Shown one piece after another: positions 45,004-54,555 of a DNA stretch of 64,000 nucleotides. Location: contig JAHEJJ010000010.1 of NCBI GenBank assembly GCA_024638915.1, forward strand, positions 1-64,000, given 5' to 3'. Made by a program: the position numbers and the translations under genes. Each line of letters begins with the position of its first letter. Within the stretch, counting starts at the first letter, position 1. The notes beneath the pieces are model-generated. The model searched no databases, was not told where the DNA came from, and saw only the letters and a list, made by a program, of their open reading frames with translations. Source of the DNA: Robiginitalea sp. GTDB lineage: Bacteria; Bacteroidota; Bacteroidia; Flavobacteriales; Flavobacteriaceae.

Positions 45004-45726
45004 ATGACAACGCTAGCTAAAATTACTATCGCACTTATCGTAGCGCTTATAATGTCTTCCTGCGTATTTGATGCCAACTTCGGCACCGGTAAAAAAGGAA
45101 ATGGAGAAGTGGTAAAGGACAGAAGAGAGATAAATGACGATTTTACGGTCATTTCCGCCTCTGAAGGACTAGATGTATTTGTTACCCAGGGATCGGACTA
45201 TGAAATTACTGTGGAAGCCGATGAAAATATCATCGATCTGATCGGAACTGATATTTCCGATGGTAAGTTAAAAGTCCATGCGATTGAGAATATCGGCAGG
45301 GCCACCAAGAAAATATACGTAACACTTCCAGAGGTTAGTGCGATGTATGTTTCCAGTGGAGCCGATCTGGTTTCACAAGGAGTGATCAAAGCCGATAAAA
45401 TCTCACTGGATGCCAGCAGCGGAGCCGATCTGAGAGTAGAGCTCACCGCCGATGAAGTAGATGCTGACTCAAGTAGTGGGGCTGATATCAGGATATCCGG
45501 CCAGGCGAATTTGTTCTATGCCGATGCCAGCAGTGGTTCGGATATAAAAGCCAAGGATTTTATGGTGAAGACCTGCCATGCAGACGCCAGCAGTGGAGCA
45601 GGTATAGATGTCAACGTCTCCGAAGCTCTCACAGCAGATGCGAGTAGCGGGGCAGACATTTCTTATACAGGAGAGGCCAGTGTTCAAAAGAAAAAATCGG
45701 TTTCAGGAAGCGTTCATAAGTACTAA
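45004..45726 (+). CDS. GIN-domain (DUF2807) lipoprotein with short beta-helix repeats
   Basis: 240 residues. Lipoprotein signal ends MSSC (Cys20). The GIN domain has repeats of D-A/S-S-S-G-A/S-D-I/L about 20 residues apart (VSSGADLV, DASSGADLR, DSSSGADIR, DASSGSDIK, DASSGAGID, DASSGADIS), each one turn of a right-handed beta-helix with Ser/Gly turns. Such proteins follow PadR-PspC genes in many Bacteroidota and are probably exported or surface exposed. No enzymatic residues seen. Terminator at 45777. Confidence 0.88.
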   Translation: MTTLAKITIALIVALIMSSCVFDANFGTGKKGNGEVVKDRREINDDFTVISASEGLDVFVTQGSDYEITVEADENIIDLIGTDISDGKLKVHAIENIGRATKKIYVTLPEVSAMYVSSGADLVSQGVIKADKISLDASSGADLRVELTADEVDADSSSGADIRISGQANLFYADASSGSDIKAKDFMVKTCHADASSGAGIDVNVSEALTADASSGADISYTGEASVQKKKSVSGSVHKY

Positions 45727-45776
45727 GGCACAATCAAACAAGGAACAGTCTGATTCATTTCTACACCAACCGGTTT

Positions 45777-45802
45777 AAACCCTGTCGTGATCGACAGGGT
45801 TT
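45777..45802 (+). terminator. Terminator after the GIN-domain gene
   Basis: AAACCCTGTCG and CGACAGGGTTT form an 11-bp stem around a 4-nt loop, followed by TAATGTTTT. Confidence 0.75.
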
Positions 45803-45856
45803 AATGTTTTAGACTATCCCGGATTTCCATATATTCGTATACGTGGATTATTTCGT

Positions 45857-46870
45857 ATGCTAAAACTCGAGCTAAAACCTTATCGCCTAAAATTAAAACA
45901 TAGGTTTAGAATTTCACGTGAGGCTTACGACGAGCAGGAAGGTCTTATTGTAAGCCTGAGTTCGGCAGGGCAGACTGGATTTGGTGAAACCACCGCCAAC
46001 CCCTACTATGGTATGAAGGTCGGTGACATGACAGAAAGCATAGAGGCAATACGGTCTGATATTGAAAGTTATGATTTTAAGGAACCCAGAGCTTTTCATG
46101 AGTATTTGAGCAGATTGATCGCTCACCCTTTTATACTCTGCGCTCTCGATCTTGCCGCCTGGGACCTTTTTGGGAAAAAGCTGGGGAAACCGCTCTATGA
46201 GATATGGGAGACTACTGTTGACCAATATCCGGTTTCCAATTACACCATCGGTCTGGACACAGTAGAGAACATGATCGCCAAGATGGAAGAGCAACCCTGG
46301 CCTATCTATAAGATCAAACTGGGAACAGACCATGATATCGAAATTGTCCGGGAATTGCGCCGGTACACCAAGTCGGTATTTCGTATAGATGCTAATTGTG
46401 CCTGGACAACCAGGCAAACGATCCATTACGCCCCTGTTTTGAAAGAACTAGGGGTAGAATTCATAGAACAACCTTTGGAGGCCGGAGACTGGGAAGGAAT
46501 GGAGCAGGTGCAGCACCACAGCGTACTACCAATTATCGCTGATGAGAGTTGCAGGACGGAAGAGGATGTGGATCGATGTGCCCTTCATTTTAATGGCATC
46601 AACATTAAACTGACAAAATGCGGTGGTCTCACCCCTGCCCTTCGTATGATCCGACGGGCAAGGGAACTGGGCTTAAAGGTTATGGTGGGTTGTATGACCG
46701 AATCGACTGTGGGTATTTCGGCCATAGCGCAATTGCTTCCACAACTCGACTACGTCGATATGGATGGGGCATTACTGCTAAAGGAAGATATAGCGACTGG
46801 CGTGGAATTGCTCGAGGGAGGTATTGTAAAATTTCCTGATATGGGAGGAAGTGGAATTCAGTTGCTATGA
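45857..46870 (+). CDS. Dipeptide (L-Ala-D/L-Glu type) epimerase, enolase superfamily
   Basis: 337 residues. Active-site pattern of the muconate lactonizing/AE-epimerase subgroup: KIK at 152-154 (KIKLGTD), metal ligands Asp178 (FRIDAN), Glu204 (IEQPLE) and Asp229 (IIADES), then the acid/base Lys in NIKLTKCGG (251 or 254). It should epimerise a dipeptide, possibly from peptidoglycan turnover. The stop overlaps the ATG of the PLP enzyme gene by 4 nt, so the two proteins probably act together. Confidence 0.87.
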   Translation: MLKLELKPYRLKLKHRFRISREAYDEQEGLIVSLSSAGQTGFGETTANPYYGMKVGDMTESIEAIRSDIESYDFKEPRAFHEYLSRLIAHPFILCALDLAAWDLFGKKLGKPLYEIWETTVDQYPVSNYTIGLDTVENMIAKMEEQPWPIYKIKLGTDHDIEIVRELRRYTKSVFRIDANCAWTTRQTIHYAPVLKELGVEFIEQPLEAGDWEGMEQVQHHSVLPIIADESCRTEEDVDRCALHFNGINIKLTKCGGLTPALRMIRRARELGLKVMVGCMTESTVGISAIAQLLPQLDYVDMDGALLLKEDIATGVELLEGGIVKFPDMGGSGIQLL

Positions 46871-47919
46871 AACCGATCTATATTCCGGGTTTTCCGGGAC
46901 GTGAAATCCATTTTAACAATCGATATTATTTGTACTTCGGAGGAACCTCATACCTCGGGATGCAAACGTTGCCCCAATTTCAACAATTATTGATCGATGA
47001 GATCCAACGATACGGAACTAATTACGGGGCCTCCAGAATTTCCAATATCAGACTGGATATTTATGATAAAACCGAAGAATACCTTAGCAATTGGGTAGGC
47101 AGTGAAGCATGTATCGTCTTATCCTCGGGTTTTTTAGCCGGGCAGCTGCTGGCAAAATATTTTAATAAAAAGGATTACAAACTATTTTATACGACACACA
47201 CGCATGCCTCGCTATTTTCAAATGATCGTACGACATGTGCCGACTATGACCAACTCAGCCAAGCGTTGAAAAGCCACCTGAAAACAGGTGATAAAAGAAT
47301 CCCTGTGGTTTTTTTGGACACCATTGATTTTAGCCCCGACACCTATCCGGATTATAATGGCCTTAATGGTCTTCCACTGGAATCTTGCATATTAATTGCA
47401 GATGATTCGCATGGGATAGGACTTCTGGGACCAAATGGAAGTGGTGCGTACAGGTGTTTGAGAGAATTGTCATCCAAAGAGCTCCTTGTCTGTGGTTCCC
47501 TTGGTAAGTCTTTAGGAGTGCAGGGTGGGGCTGTTTTTGGAAACAGATCCCGCCTTGAGGGGTTAAGGAAGACATCGATTTTCGCCGGAGCGAGTCCGCC
47601 GCCTCCAGCATATATGTCAGCACTGCTCAGAGCGACGCCCTTGTATGCCTCTCAAAGATCAATTCTTTTCACTCTATTAGAGAAATTTCATAAGTCCCTG
47701 AACAATCCTGATAGATTTCGATTTCTGCTTGGCTATCCGGTATACGAATCCGACGACCACAAATTATTTTCATATCTGCGTCATCAGGGGATCTGGGCTA
47801 CCGATTTTGACTATGTTGCTGAGAATGATTCCAGACAATGCCGACTGGTAATAAGCGCTGGACACAGGCCGGAGGACATCTCCATGCTGGTTGAAAAAAT
47901 CAATAATTACTATCGGTAA
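46867..47919 (+). CDS. PLP-dependent alpha-oxoamine synthase-like enzyme (AONS/KBL fold)
   Basis: 350 residues, shorter than BioF or Kbl (about 390). PLP-site motifs: SGFLAGQLLAKYF, VVFLDTIDFSPDTYPDYNG, Asp179/Asp180 with His182 in IADDSHGIGLLG, and the Schiff-base Lys214 in CGSLGKSLGVQGG. This resembles class II aminotransferase-fold condensing enzymes, but the biotin genes are absent, so it is unlikely to be BioF. Coupled to the dipeptide epimerase gene (ATGA overlap), it may condense or transform an amino acid released from the epimerised dipeptide. Confidence 0.8.
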   Translation: MKPIYIPGFPGREIHFNNRYYLYFGGTSYLGMQTLPQFQQLLIDEIQRYGTNYGASRISNIRLDIYDKTEEYLSNWVGSEACIVLSSGFLAGQLLAKYFNKKDYKLFYTTHTHASLFSNDRTTCADYDQLSQALKSHLKTGDKRIPVVFLDTIDFSPDTYPDYNGLNGLPLESCILIADDSHGIGLLGPNGSGAYRCLRELSSKELLVCGSLGKSLGVQGGAVFGNRSRLEGLRKTSIFAGASPPPPAYMSALLRATPLYASQRSILFTLLEKFHKSLNNPDRFRFLLGYPVYESDDHKLFSYLRHQGIWATDFDYVAENDSRQCRLVISAGHRPEDISMLVEKINNYYR

Positions 47920-48039
47920 ATGTCTTTAACGGACCTCATGACTTAAAATCATTAAATAGAGAAATTATTTTAACGGTTTTAATAAAAAAAATTGTAACTT
48001 TTTGGATCATTTCTTAATTCAAATTTAAAATACGCAACC

Positions 48040-48486
48040 ATGAAAAAATTAGTAGGCTTGGTTATATTAATGGTGATCTTCGTGACAACCATGGCTATCA
48101 CCTCATCAAAACCCCCAACCATGCATACCATGGAAGGCACATGGGAACTTCAGAGTTTTTATAATTATGACGGACAGGCAGTAACCGATACACTTAATCT
48201 GCCAGAAGGATACAGACAGGTAAAAATGTACTACAATGGTAAGATAATGTGGTCGAGAACAGATCCCAATGATACTGTGGGCAGGTTTGGATATGGATCC
48301 TATAAAATTACCAATGAAGACTTAATTGAAACTATTGAATTCGGCGATTATCAAATGATGCAAGCTCTGGATACATTACGTGAGTTTACTTTTGAGCTTG
48401 TACTAAAGGATGAAACTTATATCCAGATCTCCGTTGATGAAGACGGCAACCGGACTTTCTCAGAGAATTATAAGCGCATAGAATAA
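48040..48486 (+). CDS. Secreted lipocalin-like hypothetical protein
   Basis: 148 residues with a Sec signal (hydrophobic residues 4-20, MAITSS boundary). The mature part begins METGTWELQS-like (MEGTWELQSFYNYDGQAV) and continues as a short beta-barrel pattern (MYYNGKIMWSRTDPN, GYGSYKITNEDLIETIEFGD). This is the layout of lipocalin-like DUF proteins in Bacteroidota. No ligand can be proposed. Single gene with its own terminator. Confidence 0.65.
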   Translation: MKKLVGLVILMVIFVTTMAITSSKPPTMHTMEGTWELQSFYNYDGQAVTDTLNLPEGYRQVKMYYNGKIMWSRTDPNDTVGRFGYGSYKITNEDLIETIEFGDYQMMQALDTLREFTFELVLKDETYIQISVDEDGNRTFSENYKRIE

Positions 48487-48498
48487 TCTTATTCCACA

Positions 48499-48530
48499 AA
48501 AAACCGCTATGAGGACATAGCGGTTTTTTT
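48499..48530 (+). terminator. Terminator after the lipocalin-like gene
   Basis: AAACCGCTATG and CATAGCGGTTT form an 11-bp stem around AGGA and continue into a T-run. It lies between convergent genes and may also act on trxB. Confidence 0.88.
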
Positions 48531-48548
48531 ATTGCTTAAAGTTTAAAT

Positions 48549-49517
48549 TTACTGCGTCACCTCTTCACGGGTTTCCACTGAAGCCAGATATCTTTCAGCG
48601 TCTAAGGCTGCCATACAACCCGTACCTGCGGCGGTTACAGCCTGGCGATATACCTTATCCTGGACATCACCACTGGCGAATACTCCAGGTTTAGTGGTTT
48701 TGGTAGACTTGGCTTCGGTGATGATATAACCAGTATCATCCATTTCCAATTGTCCTTTAAAAATATCCGTATTCGGTTTATGTCCGATGGCAACAAAGAA
48801 GCCTGTGATCGCAATTTCTTCTTTTTCACCGGTCTTATTATTAAAAATTCGAAGACCTTCCACCACCTGATCTCCCATTACTTCTTCCACCTCGGTATTA
48901 TAGCGTAAATCGATGTTGGGTAAACTCTCGACTCGATGTTGCATCGCCTTGGAAGCTCTCATATAATCCTTGCGCACCAACATAGTCACTTTATTGCAAA
49001 TATTTGCGAGGTATGAGGCCTCTTCTGCGGCCGTATCACCACCCCCGACTATAGCTACATCCTGACCCTTATAGAAAAAACCATCGCAAACGGCACAGGC
49101 CGATACTCCGCCCCCCCTCAATCTCTGTTCACTGGGAAGATTGAGATATTTAGCGGTAGCACCTGTAGAGATGATCACCGCTTCTGCTTCGATTATCTTA
49201 GACCCATCGATCGTGACTTTATGAATACCCCCAACTTCATCGCTGAAATCTACTGCGGTGGCCATCCCTATTCGAACCTCAGTCCCAAATCGTTCTGCTT
49301 GTTGCTGTAATTCGACCATCATAGTAGGTCCATCAATACCTTTGGGATAACCTGGAAAGTTATCTACGTCTGTAGTAGTGGTAAGTTGCCCGCCTGGTTC
49401 CATTCCCGTATAAAGCAAGGGTTTGAGATCTGCTCTTGCAGCATAAATCGCAGCTGTATAGCCCGCAGGACCAGATCCGAGGATCAATGTTTTTAAACGT
49501 TCTGCTTTCTCCGTCAT
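48549..49517 (-). CDS. trxB: Thioredoxin-disulfide reductase
   Basis: 322 residues. The FAD-binding motif GSGPAGYTAAIYAAR is at 15-28, the redox disulfide Cys141-Ala-Val-Cys144 lies in CAVCDG, the NADPH motif is VAIVGGGDTAAEEASYL, and the C-terminal FAD loop is GVFASGDVQDKVYRQAVTAA. It reduces thioredoxin with NADPH in the cytoplasm. Complete with no anomalies. 142 nt separate its start from the upp stop. Confidence 0.96.
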   Translation of the reverse strand: MTEKAERLKTLILGSGPAGYTAAIYAARADLKPLLYTGMEPGGQLTTTTDVDNFPGYPKGIDGPTMMVELQQQAERFGTEVRIGMATAVDFSDEVGGIHKVTIDGSKIIEAEAVIISTGATAKYLNLPSEQRLRGGGVSACAVCDGFFYKGQDVAIVGGGDTAAEEASYLANICNKVTMLVRKDYMRASKAMQHRVESLPNIDLRYNTEVEEVMGDQVVEGLRIFNNKTGEKEEIAITGFFVAIGHKPNTDIFKGQLEMDDTGYIITEAKSTKTTKPGVFASGDVQDKVYRQAVTAAGTGCMAALDAERYLASVETREEVTQ

Positions 49518-49659
49518 AACCGTAATTCTGAAATTTATTTTAAACGATGTAAAAGTAGGATTTTAGCACAAATCCTTACTTCTAAAGTTATCAAAAGTTG
49601 TTATAGTTTGATAAACAGATAATAAGGTATTACTGTTAAGTTAATCTTTTTCGGACCCG

Positions 49660-50313
49660 TTATAATTTAACTCCAAAAGCAAGGTCTCCGGCATCGCCTA
49701 AACCCGGGATTATATAGCCCTTGGCTGTGAGCTCCTGATCGATAGCCGCTATCCAAAGATGTGTATCCTCAGGAAAAATACCGCTGATATACTCCACACC
49801 AGGTTGCGAACCGATAACAGAAATAATGTGTATCTGTGCCGGATGTCCATGAGATTGCAGGGACTTATAGACATTTTCCAATGTCTTGCCGGTGGCGAGC
49901 ATCGGATCGGTAAGAATAAGTGTTTTTGCTCCCAGCACTGGTGCAGCAAAATATTTGACAATTACTTGGAATGCATCTCCTCCATCCTGATGGTGCCTGT
50001 AGGCGGAAATAAATGCATTTTCCGCGGTATCAAAATAATTAAGAAGACCCTGATGAAGCGGTAATCCGGCCCTTAGAACCGAACAGAGCACCAGGCTATC
50101 TGAGGGCAATGACATGGTCTTGTTACCGAATGGGGTCGGCACCGATTTTATTTTATAGTTCAATGTTTTGCTCAGTTCATAGCATAATATCTCCCCGATA
50201 CGTTCAATATTCCTTCTGAAACGCATGGAATCTTTTTGTACTTGCACATCTCTAAGCTCCGAGAGAAATTGATTCAAAAGAGTATTCTCAGTATCAAATT
50301 GGTGAATAATCAT
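49660..50313 (-). CDS. upp: Uracil phosphoribosyltransferase
   Basis: 217 residues. The PRPP-binding motif LILTDPMLATGKT is clear. VLCSVLRAGLPLHQGLLNYF and the uracil-binding C-terminal PGLGDAGDLAFG are diagnostic for Upp. It salvages uracil to UMP. Single gene on the minus strand, starting just before the channel gene end at 50352 (38 nt apart). Confidence 0.95.
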   Translation of the reverse strand: MIIHQFDTENTLLNQFLSELRDVQVQKDSMRFRRNIERIGEILCYELSKTLNYKIKSVPTPFGNKTMSLPSDSLVLCSVLRAGLPLHQGLLNYFDTAENAFISAYRHHQDGGDAFQVIVKYFAAPVLGAKTLILTDPMLATGKTLENVYKSLQSHGHPAQIHIISVIGSQPGVEYISGIFPEDTHLWIAAIDQELTAKGYIIPGLGDAGDLAFGVKL

Positions 50314-50351
50314 ATCATAGGTAAAGTTAAAGTTATAGACTCAGCATCGAC

Positions 50352-51437
50352 TCAATTCACCTCTGTGGCGTATTGATTAAGAACCTCTTTCCACCATGGT
50401 TCCTCCAGTTTTTCTATCAGCTTTAAATTGAGTTCTTGGAATATTGGGTGTGCCTTAGGCAACATAAAACTTCGATATCGATCCTCAAAACCAATGTTTA
50501 GTAGCTGCAATTTACCTTCGAACTGATTCGTCCTTATCAGATATTTCAGCTGCAACTTGTGATGTATCAGAACATCGATTTCCTTTCGTGATAAAGCCCT
50601 AAGGCCTTGCTGGGGAGTCCGGTATAGCTGATGGGGAACCATATTGTGCTTTCTCAGGAAGTTCTCGCTCTCTGAAGCTCCGACAATCCCAATCTTATCT
50701 ACTACAGCCAAATCGGCCAGACCCTTGATATCGGCCGAAAGCGTGTTCACCGTTAGGGTAGATGCGATGGTAGCTGTAAAACTTGAAATAATGATCACCG
50801 CGGTGAACATCCAGACAATGGCAATGGTTTTACCGGCATTGGTTTTGGGAGCTTTATCCCCGTAGCCCACCGTAGTCATGGTTACCGCTGCCCACCATAG
50901 TCCATCGAGCAGTCCTTTTACACCCGGTCTGAACTGATACTTATTATTTTTTCGCTCGAGAAGCCATAAGATCGTACCGAAAAAAAGCAGAATTAGTAGC
51001 AGAAGCAGAATGACTTTAAGAAAAGCCTTTGAGAAAAAATTATTTACAAAAATCTGGAACTGACTTTGACTGGAACTCGTAATGGCCACACCCAGGTTCG
51101 AAACATAAAAAGGTTGCGTTACCGCGAATTTGCCCATTCGCGAAGGACTATTCACCAGCGGATTGATCGACATGTCTAATTCCTGATAGTCCAGAGCTCT
51201 GATGATTCCAATGACATCGCTATATTCCCGATACATAAAGGGCTGTTCGAGGTCATCGGCTATATGCTCCCAGAGTACTATGGAAAGGCCCTCTAAGCCA
51301 CCTTCCTTGTTTTTAATGATGAAGGGAGGATCTTCGTGAATACCAACAAGCAGGGTATCTCTTGTCACTAATCCCATCACAGGATTCCAGAAAAACACAG
51401 TCAGAATAAAAAGTAAATATGGATTCGCTTTCATCAT
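50352..51437 (-). CDS. GluR0-like potassium channel with periplasmic amino-acid-binding domain
   Basis: 361 residues from the ATG at 51437, which overlaps the upstream stop as ATGA. Signal at about 5-22. The SBP-type binding lobe 1 is at 27-125 ([17 protein letters not shown]), TM1 at 141-160, and the pore helix plus selectivity filter TVGYGD at 189-194. TM2 at 204-224 ends in [13 protein letters not shown], close to the SYTANLAAF motif of ionotropic glutamate receptors. Lobe 2 is at 235-345. A TVGYGD filter predicts K+ selectivity. It should open on binding a small ligand in the periplasm. Confidence 0.87.
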   Translation of the reverse strand: MMKANPYLLFILTVFFWNPVMGLVTRDTLLVGIHEDPPFIIKNKEGGLEGLSIVLWEHIADDLEQPFMYREYSDVIGIIRALDYQELDMSINPLVNSPSRMGKFAVTQPFYVSNLGVAITSSSQSQFQIFVNNFFSKAFLKVILLLLLILLFFGTILWLLERKNNKYQFRPGVKGLLDGLWWAAVTMTTVGYGDKAPKTNAGKTIAIVWMFTAVIIISSFTATIASTLTVNTLSADIKGLADLAVVDKIGIVGASESENFLRKHNMVPHQLYRTPQQGLRALSRKEIDVLIHHKLQLKYLIRTNQFEGKLQLLNIGFEDRYRSFMLPKAHPIFQELNLKLIEKLEEPWWKEVLNQYATEVN

Positions 51438-54349
51438 TTGAGTTGGTCTGTAACATTCGTCGACAAGAAGGTTGCCAGAATTTGTAATATAGTGAGATCC
51501 TGAACAGAAAACCGACCTACTCCTTTGCCGTAGGCACAAAGAACAGCTTCGGACCCTTTATTCTGCACAAATGGAATATAAATACGGGATGGATAGCCTC
51601 TATTGTCTTTCAAACTGATATATTGACCGGATTCCTCATCACAATCTTTGATCACTATAGCCCTTTTATTGTGCAATACATAACTGCTGAGATTTTCCTT
51701 TTCATTAAAATCCTCTTCGCGTTTCTGAACTTCTTCAAGGCCCCGCTGATACCCAAGATGGCGAACCGTGTTACCATGCAGAAATGCCAATTCAAAAGTA
51801 TCCATTCCGGTAGGTAATTCTACCAGTTTTGCCAAAATGGGCAATACTTTAGACCATCTAGAGCGCAAGGGGATTTGCCTCATGAGCCGGTATAATAAAT
51901 AAATACTAACCCCGGCACTCTTAAGTGCTGCCTCTTGATTTTTAATGGCGTCTCCCTGGGTAATCAGTTGCTCTTCTTTTGCACTGAGTTCTTTTTCCTT
52001 GAAGGACAATAACAACTGTAATTCTTCTATTTTCTTCTTGTTAAAGAGCCGCTGACCATAATTCATCAGCGCTGCACCGATTAGCAATAAAAGCAAAATA
52101 CCCCACCAGGTGGCATACCAGGGTTTCATCACTTTAAATGTAACAACCTCAGGGATACTCCAGCTGTACCCTCCAGGTTTTTGAGCCCTTACTTCGAGCT
52201 TATACGAACCGGCGGTTTCGGGTTGGATTCTCACCCTGGAATCTACTTCTCCATTCAACCATGAGACATCCTGTACTTCGTCAGAAGGTAAACCAGAACC
52301 GTAATATTTGTACTGAACTTTATTCTCGTCTCCCGGGTAAGAAATGGTGGTAAAATAGAAATCTGCAATATCGTTTTTGTCGAGTTCAATACCATCGCCT
52401 ATACTCTGTTCCCTTGCATTGATCACAATTCGATTCAATGAAGGCTTTTTGGTGCTCAATGGCGCTGGGAAAGGCATTACCGAATAAACAACACCTTCGG
52501 CTGTTCCAGCCCACAATCTGTTGGCGTTGTCCAGGACCATAGCCCTATAGCTCGAAATCCTTGAGGGTGTTCCACTCTTTTCATCGAAGAGAACATAATT
52601 ACCTCCCGGATCCAGATGGATCATCCCACTGGTTGCTGTGGCCATCCAAATCGATCCGTCAGGTAGTGAGCACACCGCTCGGATTTCGCTTTGGCTGTGG
52701 CTTCCAAGATCTATTCTGCGCATTCGTTCTGTATCGTATTGGAGTAAGCCATCGGTAGTGGCCATCCAAACAATACCTCTCGAATCTACGGCGATATCAT
52801 GTACCTCGAAATTCCTACTCACCTTGAAAGGGAACGGCAGGCTTTTGTTTTCGAATCGATCCGCATCCCTGTCATATTTATATAAATATGATTCCAATCC
52901 AATGCCGGCAGCATAGAGTTCAGACTTCCCTCCTTCATCCAATACGAGCACTCTGCTTAAAAGACCTTTATCATACCCATATTCTTTAAGGTCGCCTTGT
53001 TGGTTTAACTGACCAACTCCTATGATAGGTTTGTCATTTGGTGCCTGGCAAAACCAAACTTTTCCTGTACTATCCTCGAACATATAGAAAATACCTCCAC
53101 CCCTGTCGCTGATATCGAATTGGGAACGTATGCCTTGCCTGGCCCTAATAACCTTACCCTCAGAAGTCCCCAGCCATGTATAGGGTCCGTTAGATGTAAT
53201 GGCTGTTACCCTTATTTCATCAGTGTTGAATTCATCAAAAATATCCTCGCCTGCTACATTCCTTATTCGGAAAATATTACCCTGTGAAACCAAGATCTCA
53301 TTCCTTATCGTCGATCCAAGGGCCAGGGTATTATCCAAGGCCATACCACTTACACTTCTGAAAAAGCCCGAATACAACAATATCAGACCTTCAGGTGTGG
53401 AAACCCAGATCTTACCCCCGATACGGACCTGATCTGAGGAAAAATATATCTGGTTGATCTCATGCAACGGAAGGGGTTCTATGCGATGAGGATCGTTTGA
53501 TCCATAAACCTCTCTTAATTCATGTGGCCTGCCCGACAAAAGCGTATACAATCCCTTTTCGGAAGCCAGGAATATCATTCCGGTTTTATCGACCGTGAGA
53601 TAGGTAAAATTATGGCCCCCTGCGCTGAGGTAGTCTGTCCTTAAAATACCGGCGTCTTCATCGATCTGAAGTTGTATGACCCTGTCTCCTGCCATCAGAA
53701 TACGGTCTTCGATAATATGAAAGCAACTATAATTTTTATAGCCAGATTTTCGCTTAAATCGCTTGCTGACCTTGTCGTAAAAAAAGAGGCCCTCCCCCGG
53801 ACTGAATACCCATACCCGATTATATTGATCCTGACTCAATACAACCGCAGCGGGGTCGGTTTTTGTAAATAATTCAAACCGCTGGACGAATTTCCGATTA
53901 TCATCGAAAAGGAATACCTGTCCGTCGCGCTGACTTATCCATAACCAGCCCCTGGAATCCACCAAAATATCTTCCGGATATTCCAGGTCACTGACAGTTT
54001 CATCAACTTCCACGTAAGGTGAGACCACTACCTTATAACCTTCATAGGACAATTGATAAACTCCGGTATCATTTGAAAAGAGAATTTTGTCTTCATCCAA
54101 TGGAACGAGCGATTTGATGTATTTGCTGGACAGCGAAGTATTGAAATCTTCAAAAGTGGTACCGTCAAAACGGAAAAGGCCACGATCGGTGGCCAGCCAG
54201 GTAAAAGAAAGTGGATCCTCTATCACCTCATTCACCTTGCCAAAAGGGACGTTTTCTCCTTTATAGGTCACGTACTTAAATTTTTGACCATAGGCCAACC
54301 ATAGCGGCAGGAAGAACCATAAGAAAATCCAGGCGTATCGGAATCTCAT
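51434..54349 (-). CDS. Two-component-type beta-propeller receptor with Y_Y_Y and GAF domains, no kinase
   Basis: 971 residues. Sec signal at 1-21. About fourteen regulator-propeller repeats lie at 30-660 ([64 protein letters not shown]). A Y_Y_Y domain is at about 700-770 ([26 protein letters not shown]), followed by a membrane helix ([15 protein letters not shown]) and a cytoplasmic coiled coil. A GAF-like domain covers the last 150 residues. Related hybrid receptors carry a histidine kinase or HTH domain here; this one has neither. Start overlap with the channel gene suggests the two work together. Confidence 0.87.
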   Translation of the reverse strand: MRFRYAWIFLWFFLPLWLAYGQKFKYVTYKGENVPFGKVNEVIEDPLSFTWLATDRGLFRFDGTTFEDFNTSLSSKYIKSLVPLDEDKILFSNDTGVYQLSYEGYKVVVSPYVEVDETVSDLEYPEDILVDSRGWLWISQRDGQVFLFDDNRKFVQRFELFTKTDPAAVVLSQDQYNRVWVFSPGEGLFFYDKVSKRFKRKSGYKNYSCFHIIEDRILMAGDRVIQLQIDEDAGILRTDYLSAGGHNFTYLTVDKTGMIFLASEKGLYTLLSGRPHELREVYGSNDPHRIEPLPLHEINQIYFSSDQVRIGGKIWVSTPEGLILLYSGFFRSVSGMALDNTLALGSTIRNEILVSQGNIFRIRNVAGEDIFDEFNTDEIRVTAITSNGPYTWLGTSEGKVIRARQGIRSQFDISDRGGGIFYMFEDSTGKVWFCQAPNDKPIIGVGQLNQQGDLKEYGYDKGLLSRVLVLDEGGKSELYAAGIGLESYLYKYDRDADRFENKSLPFPFKVSRNFEVHDIAVDSRGIVWMATTDGLLQYDTERMRRIDLGSHSQSEIRAVCSLPDGSIWMATATSGMIHLDPGGNYVLFDEKSGTPSRISSYRAMVLDNANRLWAGTAEGVVYSVMPFPAPLSTKKPSLNRIVINAREQSIGDGIELDKNDIADFYFTTISYPGDENKVQYKYYGSGLPSDEVQDVSWLNGEVDSRVRIQPETAGSYKLEVRAQKPGGYSWSIPEVVTFKVMKPWYATWWGILLLLLIGAALMNYGQRLFNKKKIEELQLLLSFKEKELSAKEEQLITQGDAIKNQEAALKSAGVSIYLLYRLMRQIPLRSRWSKVLPILAKLVELPTGMDTFELAFLHGNTVRHLGYQRGLEEVQKREEDFNEKENLSSYVLHNKRAIVIKDCDEESGQYISLKDNRGYPSRIYIPFVQNKGSEAVLCAYGKGVGRFSVQDLTILQILATFLSTNVTDQLK

Positions 54350-54500
54350 AAATACCCATATTGATGGTATTTAAATATACTAAAAAGGCCCGAACAAAAG
54401 TTCTGGATCTTAAGTCCTTATTTAAGCGGACGAGACAACTTTAAATTAGGATCAACAGGGAGTTATTTTGAAAGTATTATCGGTAGATCTGGTATACTAT

Positions 54501-54548
54501 AAAAAGACCGGCCAGAGGGAACAGGTAATATTTAACTGCCGGTCCTTT
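54501..54548 (-). terminator. Terminator after the SQR gene
   Basis: Read on the minus strand, GGACCGGC and GCCGGTCT form an 8-bp GC-rich stem with a 26-nt loop, followed by TTTTTAT, just after the SQR stop codon. Confidence 0.7.
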
Positions 54549-54555
54549 CGAATAG

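Noticed and set aside
45914-46426. 170-codon open frame on the minus strand
   Set aside because: It is antisense to the enolase-superfamily epimerase, whose active-site residues are all in place.
51438-51539. Longer start of the channel gene at 51539
   Set aside because: It would overlap the receptor gene by more than 100 nt and place non-hydrophobic sequence before the signal peptide; the ATGA overlap at 51434-51437 is far more natural.
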